DNA from: Monoplex corrugatus
Taxonomy: Eukaryota; Mollusca; Gastropoda; Littorinimorpha; Ranellidae
NCBI GenBank assembly: GCA_030674185.1
Contig: JAPXFY010000026.1
Span: forward strand, 50,367,746-50,431,745
Direction: 5' to 3'
DNA length: 64,000 nt
In this document: positions 23,301 to 32,835 of the stretch, in pieces
Numbering within the stretch: position 1 is the stretch's first letter
Layout of the letters: each line of letters starts with the position of its first letter
Program-made: the position numbers and the translations under genes
Notes under the pieces: generated by a model
Database searches by the model: none
Told to the model about the DNA's origin: nothing
What the model saw: the letters and a program-made list of their open reading frames with translations, nothing else

Positions 23301-26300
23301 ACACACTGACGATCTGAACAAGAAATGTAAGTGATGTGATGATGATGATGGTGATGATGATGATGATGATAATGGCAATAACAGCAATAATCATAATGAT
23401 GATGATGATGATAGCTGTGGTATCGTGGTGGTGATGGTGATGATGATGGTGATGATGTTGTTAATGATGATGATGATAACAACAATAACAACAACAATAA
23501 TATTAATGAATAAATAATAAATAATAATAATAAGAGGAAGAATAACAATGGTGATGCTGATAATAATGATAGCAATAACATTACTAACGATACTACTGCT
23601 ACTTCTTCTATTACTACTACTGCTACTTACTACTACTATTACTTGCTAACGTTGCGCAGGCTCAGACAGTCTGCCAGATAATAGGTGATAGCTGGCAGAT
23701 TTGGGTGGAGCACATACGGACTGACAACACTGCGGACGAGACAGAGAACCCACTTGCAGAGACCCAAGCTCTGGCGCACAACCGACAGAGCTGGAGGAAT
23801 CTGGTGAACGGTTCTTTAGGTTGGCGTGTCAATGACTGTTCGGGGAGTTAAGGGAGAAGAGAGAAATGAAGACACATGGAATTGTCCGTGGGCGATGATT
23901 CCTTCTTGAACAAACTTCAGACTCAAAACTCCAGGCAGATTCGAACCCTGCTCTACCAGACAACATTACTACAGAGATGATTGAAGCCCTGGAGGAATTT
24001 GGCATAGAAAAAAAAAAAGTCCTCCTAAATGAAATTTACGACACTGGAAAAATCCCCAAAGATATTTCAAAATCGAATTTTCATTGCACTTCCAAAGAAG
24101 ACAGGGGCTATAGAATGCGAACTCCATCGCACAATCAGTTTGATGAGCCATGTAACAAAAATCCTGTTAAGAATAATCATGATGAGGACAAGGAATAAAA
24201 TCAAAAGAGAAATAGCAGATGAACAGTGGATTTGTGGAAGGGAAAGGAGCTATTAATGCCATATACATCCTAAGAACTATCACAGAGAGGTCAAACGAGA
24301 TGAATAAGGATTTGTATTTATGCTTTGTTGACTACACCAAGGCTTTCGATCGGGTAAGACATGAAGAATTGATCAACCAACTGGAGAGACTCAATGTTGA
24401 TGGAAAAGATCTACGAATAATCAGAAATATGTACTGCGAACAAACAGCTGCAATGAGAAAAAAAACCAATGTAAGCTCTTTCCAAAATATCAAAAGAGGA
24501 GTCAGACAGGGTTGTGTTTTGTCACCAGATCTGTTTTCACTCTACAACGAAAACATCATGAGAAACCTAGAAGAAGACCCTGGATTAAAGGTTGGAGGAA
24601 AAATGATAAACAAATTTCAATATGCAGATGACACCGTGCTAATTGCAGAAAGTGAAAGAGACCTACAAAACCATGTGAATATACTAGAAATAGAAAGCAA
24701 AGGTAAGGGGCTGGAACTAAACAGCAGGAAGACTGAAGTCATGGTGATCAGTAAAAAACATGAAATCCCCTCATGCAAAATAACAGCAAATGGCACAACC
24801 TTGGCACAGGTTGATAAATTCAAAACTACCTGGGAACGATCATTTCATCAGACGGCAGATGCACATCGGAAATAGCAGGCAGAATCGGCCAAAACCAAAA
24901 CAGCATTCAAGAAGATGACAAGCATTCTTACCAACAAATGCCTATCAATAAACATCAGGAAGAGAGTTCTTGAATGTTATATAGAACCAATACTGTTGTA
25001 CGGATGCGAGGCGTGGACAATCAACAAAAAAGCCAGAACAAGATTGAGGCAGCCTAGATGTGGTTTCTAAGAAGAATGTTGAGGGTTCCATGGACAGCAA
25101 AGAAAACAAACGAGACAGTCTTGATGGAGGCAGACACAAGTAGATCACTCATAAGGAAGATTAGGAAAAGACAGGCAACATTTATAGGCCATTTTATGAG
25201 GAAGGGGGATTTGGAGCACCTGGTCACAACGGGAAAGCTGGAGGGAAAGAGAGCACCGGGTAGACCCAGGGAGAAAATGCTGGACGGACTTGCAGAGTGG
25301 CTGGGGGATGAGATGCTAGGGGCAACGAGAGATAGAGGCAGATGGAAGTCCATGATCGCCAACGTCATTCGGCAGGGCACCTGATGATGATGATGATGAT
25401 CTACCCGATTGTGGATCCAACATTGTAACGACTTGGCCATAGATGTCACTTGATTCAATTCGATTGAAATCGTTTCGCCTAGTCCTTCGATCTGTCCATT
25501 TTCACAACTATCTCGAACGTCGCCTGTTATTCAGGATCGGTTTTGCCTAATGAACACGGTCGTTTCGCCTAAAATATTTGGGTCTCTGGTAGTCCCATTT
25601 ATTTGTTGCGCTCAGTCCATTTTTAAATTCAGAGAGAGGAGCATCAGGGACAAATAACTCCCAACGAAACCTGCTACTAGGAGAGACTCCGCGGGATATT
25701 CATCCACGGACAATAGACACTGACCAAAGGATATAAATGACTGTACTTCGTGTTTACTGTACTTCGTGTTTACTGTACTTTGTGTTTACTGTACTTCGTG
25801 TTTACTGTACTTTGTGTTTACTGTACTTTGTGTTTACTGTACTTCGTGTTTACTGTACTTAGTGTTTACTGTACTTTGTGTTTACTGTACTTGTGTTTAC
25901 TTACTACGTGTTTACTGTACTTCGTGTTTACTGTACTTCGTGTTTACTGTACTTTGTGTTTACTGTACTTTGTGTTTACTGTACTTCGTGTTTACTGATG
26001 TGTTTACGTTTTATGTTACTTTGTGTTTACTGTACTTAGTGTTTAGTGTTACTGTACCTTAGTGTTTACTGTGTTTACTACTTAGTGTTTACTGTACTTG
26101 TGTTTACTTAGTGTTTACTGTACTTAGTGTTTACATGTACTTTAGTGTTTACTGTACTTGTGTTTACTTTACTTGTGTTTACTTTACTTAGTGTTTACTT
26201 TAGTGTTTACTTACTTCGTGTTTACTTTACTTTGTGTTTACTTTACTTCGTGTTTACTGTACTTAGTGTTTACTTACTTAGTGTTTACTTATGTTTACTT

Positions 26301-29300
26301 ACTTGTGTTTACTTACTTAGTAGTTTACTGTACTAAGTGTTTACTGTTACTCTAGTGTTTACTTTACTTAGTGTTTACTTTAGTGTTTACTTTACTTAGT
26401 GTTTACTTTACTTAGTGTTTACTTTACTTAGTGTTTACTTTACTTAGTGTTTACTTTACTTAGTGTTTACTTTACTTAGTGTTTACTTTACTTAGTGTTT
26501 ACTTTACTTAGTGTTTACTTTACTTAGTGTTTACTTTAGTGTTTACTTTAGTGTTTACTTTACTTAGTGTTTACTTTACTTAGTGTTTACTTTAGTGTTT
26601 ACTTATTACTTAGTGTTTACTTAGTGTTTACTTTACTTAGTGTTTACTTTAGTGTTTACTTTACTTAGTGTTTACTTTACTTAGTGTTTACTTTACTTAG
26701 TGTTTACTTTACTTAGTGTTTACTTTACTTAGTGTTTACTTAGTGTTTACTTTACTTAGTGTTTACTTTACTTAGTGTTTACTTTACTTAGTGTTTACTT
26801 TACTTAGTGTTTACTTTACTTAGTGTTTACTTTACTTAGTGTTTACTTTACTTAGTGTTTACTTTACTTAGTGTTTACTTTACTTAGTGTTTACTTTACT
26901 TAGTGTTTACTTTACTTAGTGTTTACTTTACTTAGTGTTTACTTTACTTAGTGTTTACTTTACTTAGTGTTTACTTTATGTGTTTACTTTACTTAGTGTT
27001 TACTTTAGTGTTTACTTTACTTAGTGTTTACTTACTTAGTGTTTACTTTACTTAGTGTTTACTTTACTTAGTGTTTACTTTACTTAGTGTTTACTTTACT
27101 TAGTGTTTACTTACTTAGTGTTTACTTTACTTAGTGTTTACTTTAGTGTTTACTTTACTTAGTGTTTACTTTACTTAGTGTTTACTTTTTAGTGTTTACT
27201 TTAGTGTTTACTTACTTAGTGTTTACTGTTTACTTTAGTGTTTACTTTACTTAGTGTTTACTTACTTAGTGTTTACTTTAGTGTTTACCTTACTTAGTGT
27301 TTACTTTACTTAGTGTTTACTTTAGTGTTTACCTTACTTAGTGTTTACTTTACTTAGTGTTTACTTCTAGTGTTTACTTTAGTGTTTACTTTACTTAGTG
27401 TTTACTTTACTTAGTGTTTACTTTAGTGTTTACTTACTTAGTGTTTACTTTACTTAGTGTTTACTACTTAGTGTTTACTTTACTAGTGTTCTACTTAGTG
27501 TTTATTACTTAGTGTTTACTTTACTTAGTACTTGTGTTTACTTACTTAGTGTTTACTTTACTAGTGTTTACTTTACTTAGTGTTTACTTTACTTAGTGTT
27601 TACTTGTGTTTATTAGTGTTTACTTTAGTGTTTACTTACTTAGTGTTTACTTAGTGTGTTACTTCTTAGTGTTTACTTTAGTGTTTACTTTACTTAGTGT
27701 TTACTTTTAGTGTTTACTTTACTTAGTGTTTACTTTAGTGTTTACTTTACTAAGATGTTTACTAGTGTTTACTTACTTAGTGATTTACTTTACTTAGTGT
27801 TTACTTAGTGTTACTTCTACTTTAGTGTTTACTTCTAGGTTACTATATGTTTACTTACTTAGTGTTTACTTAGTGTTTACTTTACTTAGTGTTACTTTAG
27901 TGTTTACTTTAGTGTTACTGTACTTAGTGTTTACTTTAGTGTTTACTTTACTTAGGACTTTACTTTGTGTTTATTTTAGTGTTTACTTTACTTAGTGTTT
28001 ACTTAGTGTTTACTTTACTTAGTGTTTACTTTGTGTTTATTTACTTAGTGTTTTACTTTACTTAGTGTTTACTTTAGTGTTTACTTTACTTATGTTTACT
28101 TTACTTAGTGTTTACTTTAGTGTTTACCATACTTAGTGTTACTTTAGTGTTTACTTTACTTAGTGTTTACTTACTTAGTGTACTCTTTAGTGTTTACTTT
28201 AGTGTTTACTTAGTGTTTACTTATACTTAGTGTTTACTTAGTGTTTACTTTAATATAGTGTTTACTTTAGTGTTTACTTTACTTAGTGTTTACTTTAAGT
28301 GTTTACTTTACTTAGTGTTTACTTACTTAGTGTTTACTTTACTTAGTGTTTACTTTAGTGTTTACTTTACTTAGTGTTTACTTTACTTAGTGTTTTACTT
28401 TTACTTAGTGTTTACTTTAGTGTTTACTTAGTGTTTACTTTAGTGTTTACTTTACTTAGTGTTTACTTTACTTAGTGTTTACTTTACTTAGTGTTTACTT
28501 TAGTGTTTACTTTACTTAGTGTTTACTTTAGTGTTTACTTTACTTAGTGTTTACTTTACTTAGTGTTTACTTTAGTGTTTACTTTACTTAGTGTTTACTT
28601 TAGTGTTTACTTTACTTAGTGTTTACTTTAGTGTTTACTTTACTTAGTGTTTACTTAGTGTTTTTACTTTACTGAGTGTTTACTTTACTTAGTGTTTTAC
28701 TTTACTTAGTGTTTACTTTACTTAGTGTTTACTTTAGTCTTTACTTTAGTGTTTACTTTACTTAGTGTTTACTTTACTTAGTGTTTACTTTACTTAGTGT
28801 TTACTTTACTTAGTGTTTACTTTACTTAGTGTTTACTTTACTTAGTGTTTACTTTACTTAGTGTTTACTTTACTTAGTGTTTACTTTACTTAGTGTTTAC
28901 TTTACTTAGTGTTTACTTTACTTAGTGTTTACTTTACTTAGTGTTTACTTTACTTAGTGTTTACTTTACTTAGTGTTTACTTTACTTAGTGTTTACTTTA
29001 CTTAGTGTTTACTTTAGTCTTTACTTTAGTGTTTTACTTTAGTTAGTGTTTACTTTACTTAGTGTTTACTTTACTTAGTGTTTACTTTACTTAGTGTTTA
29101 CTTTACTTAGTGTTTACTTTACTTAGTGTTTACTTTAGTGTTTACTTTACTTAGTGTTTACTTTACTTAGTGTTTACTTTACTTAGTGTTTACTTTAGTG
29201 TTTACTTTAGTGTTTACTTTACTTAGTGTTTACTTTACTTAGTGTTTACTTTAGTGTTTACTTTACTTAGTGTTTACTTTAGTGTTTACTTTAGTGTTTA

Positions 29301-30460
29301 CTTTAGTGTTTACTTTACTTAGTGTTTACTTTAGTGTTTACTTTACTTAGTGTTTACTTTACTTAGTGTTTACTTTAGTGTTTACTTTACTTAGTGTTTA
29401 CTTTACTTAGTGTTTACTTTACTTAGTGTTTACTTTACTTAGTGTTTACTTTAGTGTTTACTTTAGTTTTTACTTTACTTAGTGTTTACTTTAGTGTTTA
29501 CTTTACTTAGTGTTTACTTTAGTGTTTACTTTACTTAGTGTTTACTTTAGTGTTTACTTTACTTAGTGTTTACTTTAGTGTTTACTTTAGTGTTTACTTT
29601 AGTGTTTACTTTACTTAGTGTTTACTTTACTTAGTGTTTACTTTACTTAGTGTTTACTTTAGTGTTTACTTTAGTGTTTACTTTACTTAGTGTTTACTTT
29701 ACTTAGTGTTTACTTTACTTAGTGTTTACTTTACTTAGTGTTTACTTTAGTGTTTACTTTACTTAGTGTTTACTTTACTTAGTGTTTACTTTACTTAGTG
29801 TTTACTTTAGTGTTTACTTTAGTGTTTACTTTACTTAGTGTTTACTTTACTTAGTGTTTACTTTACTTAGTGTTTACTTTACTTAGTGTTTACTTTAGTG
29901 TTTACTTTAGTGTTTACTTTACTTAGTGTTTACTTTAGTGTTTACCTTTACTTAGTGTTTACTTTAGTGTTTACTTTATTAGTGTTTACTTAGTGTTACT
30001 TTAGTGTTTACTTACTTAGTGTTTACTTTAGTGTTACTTTACTTAGTGTTTACCTTACTTAGTGTTTACTTTACTTAGTGTTTACTTTACTTAGTGTTTA
30101 CTTACTAGTGTTACTTAGTGTTTACTTTACTTAGTGTTTACTTTAGTGTTTACTTTACTTAGTGTTTACTTTAGTGTTTACCATACTTAGTGTTTACTTG
30201 TGTTTACTTTACTTCGTGTTTACTTTACTTAGTGTTTCATAGGTTCTCCCCACTGCCCCATTTCAGACCATGTCAGTGCACATGTTTTGTGCAGGCTCAG
30301 GGATGTGCATGTTGACTTTACTTAGTGTTTCACAGGTCCAGACTTTACAAACGGCTGTAAATGACAGTGTGATGATGTGTGTGTGATGTGAGACAGGTTT
30401 GAGTGTGTGTGTAGTTGTGTGTGTGTGTGTGTATGTTGTGTGTGTGTATGTGTGTGTGTA

Positions 30461-30491
<31 letters not shown>

Positions 30492-30494
30492 TGT

Positions 30495-30539
<45 letters not shown>

Positions 30540-32804
30540 TGTGTGTGTGTGTGTGTGTATTTACTAATGACTGTAATGACTCTCAGGCGAAACAAACAGT
30601 GTACTGAGTCTTGGAATCTAAGGCAAACGACAATAAGTGAAACGTTCTTAGATGATATGTGCTTAGGCGAACGAAATTAGGCGATATGTGCTTAGCGAAC
30701 GAAATTAGGCGAAACGAAATTAGGCGATATGTGCTTAGGCGAAACGAAATTAGCGATATGTGTTAGGCGAAACGAAATTAGGCGATATGTGCTTAGCGAA
30801 CGAATTAGGCGAAACGAAATTAGGCGATATGTGCTTAGGCGAAACGAAATTAGGATATGTGCTTAGCGAAACAAATTAGGCGAACGAATTAGGCGATATG
30901 AGCTTAGGTCGAAACGAAATTAGGCGATATGTGCTTAGGCGAAACGAAATTAGGCGATATGTGCTTAGGCGAAACGAAATTAGGCGATATGTGATTAGGC
31001 GAAACGAAATTAGGCGATGTGATTAAGCGAAACGAACTTAGGCGATATGTGATTAGGCTGAAATGAAATTAGGCGATATGTGATTAGGTGAAATGAAATT
31101 AGGCGATATGTGATTAGGTGAAATGAAATTAGGCGATATGTGATTAGATGAAATGAAATTAGGTGATATGAAATTACCGTAGGTGAAATGAAATAGTGAT
31201 GCGTGGTAAGGTGAAATGAAATTAGGCGATGCGTGATATAAGGTGAAACGAAATTAGGCGATGCGTGATTAGTTGAAACGAAATTAGGCGATGCGTGATT
31301 AGTTGAAACGAAAATAGGCGATGCGTGATTAGTTGAAATGAAATTAGGCGATGCGAGATTAGGTGAAATGAAATAGGCGAAATGAAATTAGGTGATGCGT
31401 GATTAGGCGAAACGAAATTAGGCGATATGAGTTTAGGCAAAACGAAATTTGGCGAATTGTAATGCAATGACGTCTGTGTTGCAGTGATAGTGCGGGGCTG
31501 TACATCAACGCAGTGGGGGCTTCCCGATCCTCTGCCCAAAGACGGCTGTTACCCTTGGTACTCCGAAGTGTGGTGTGTCTGTAGTTCTGACAGTTGTAAC
31601 GGTGTGAAGTTAGGTGCGTATATCTGGGGCGTGCGTGCGTGTGTGTGTGAGTTGGTGGTGGTATAGTGGTGTGTATGTGTGTTCATGTGTGTATAAGTGC
31701 GTGTGTATGTGTGTTCATGTGTGTGTGGGAGAGAGAAAGAGAGAGAGAAAGAGAGTGTGTGTGTGTGAGTGTGTGCGTGCATGTCTCTCTCTCTCTGTGC
31801 GCTCGTGCGTGCGTGCGTGCGTGCGTGCGTGTGTGTGTGTGGTGTGTTGTTGTTGTGTGTGTGTGTTGTTGTGTGTGTGTGGTGTGTGTGTGTGTTGTTG
31901 TGTTTTGTGTGTGGTGTGTGTGTGTGTGACAGAGACTGAGACTTCATACTTCAGATAGTTTCTTCACTAATACATTACAAGCCTTAGTCCCTTGTGAAGG
32001 GGTATGTGATTAATGCATGGCACAATACATTTTCTACAATAATCATTTCATCAGTTTACGTATTAATGACCAATCTCATGAAGCTGCAATTGTGAGAGAG
32101 AGACAGAGACAAACAGATAGATAGACAGACAAATAGACAGACAACAGCTAACTAGCTAGCTAGCTAGACGGACAGATACATAATGGACAGAAAGAAGGAA
32201 AAAAACCAAAAAAACAGTGATAGACTGGTGCATGTAAAGAAATGTTAAGAAGTATGACGACTATAATACACACACAAATAAATGAATAAATTAATGAATG
32301 AATAAATAAATAAATAAATAAACAAATACATACATGAATTAACAAACAAATAAACTACCATCATTGGTTAGAATATTGTCTTATATGTTTTGTAAGATAT
32401 AGTTGTTTTTTATGTGAACAATTACTGATTTTATACATATAAATTGAATTTATTTTACCACAGTGTGCTTATGATGCTTGATTATTGTTAAGCAAAGGAG
32501 TGTGGTTTTTGAAATTGATTCATAGGGGAAATGTTGACATGCCTTAGATCTTAATGTTCATTTTTAAACTTCCAATGTGAAAAATATCATTCTGTACATT
32601 TTGGTATTGAGCAAAGTTCATGTGTCAACATTTTCTTTTCATTTTGTGTAAAAAAATTTTTGGTTTGTTTTGTTTTGTTGTCGCTTTTCATTGCCACATT
32701 GTATGTCTGTTATGAAACAAAAAAATTATTTAAAAAAGTTAAAACAAATAAATAAATAAAAAACAAACAAATAAACAAATAAATAAATAAATAAAATAAA
32801 TAAG

Positions 32805-32835
<31 letters not shown>

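Noticed and set aside
25741..26355. Tyr/Leu/Cys-rich open frames in the satellite
   Set aside because: Periodic translation of the 16-bp unit; frames close as soon as the TTAG variant appears.
30575..31445. 30-bp direct repeats as a CRISPR array
   Set aside because: Units are contiguous without unique spacers, drift gradually, and lie in an intron of an animal gene.
32048..32120. A fourth exon-4-like copy (TTTCATCAG then TTTACGTATTAATGACC)
   Set aside because: The residue pattern fits at only a few positions and the frame runs into GA repeats; not distinguishable from chance.
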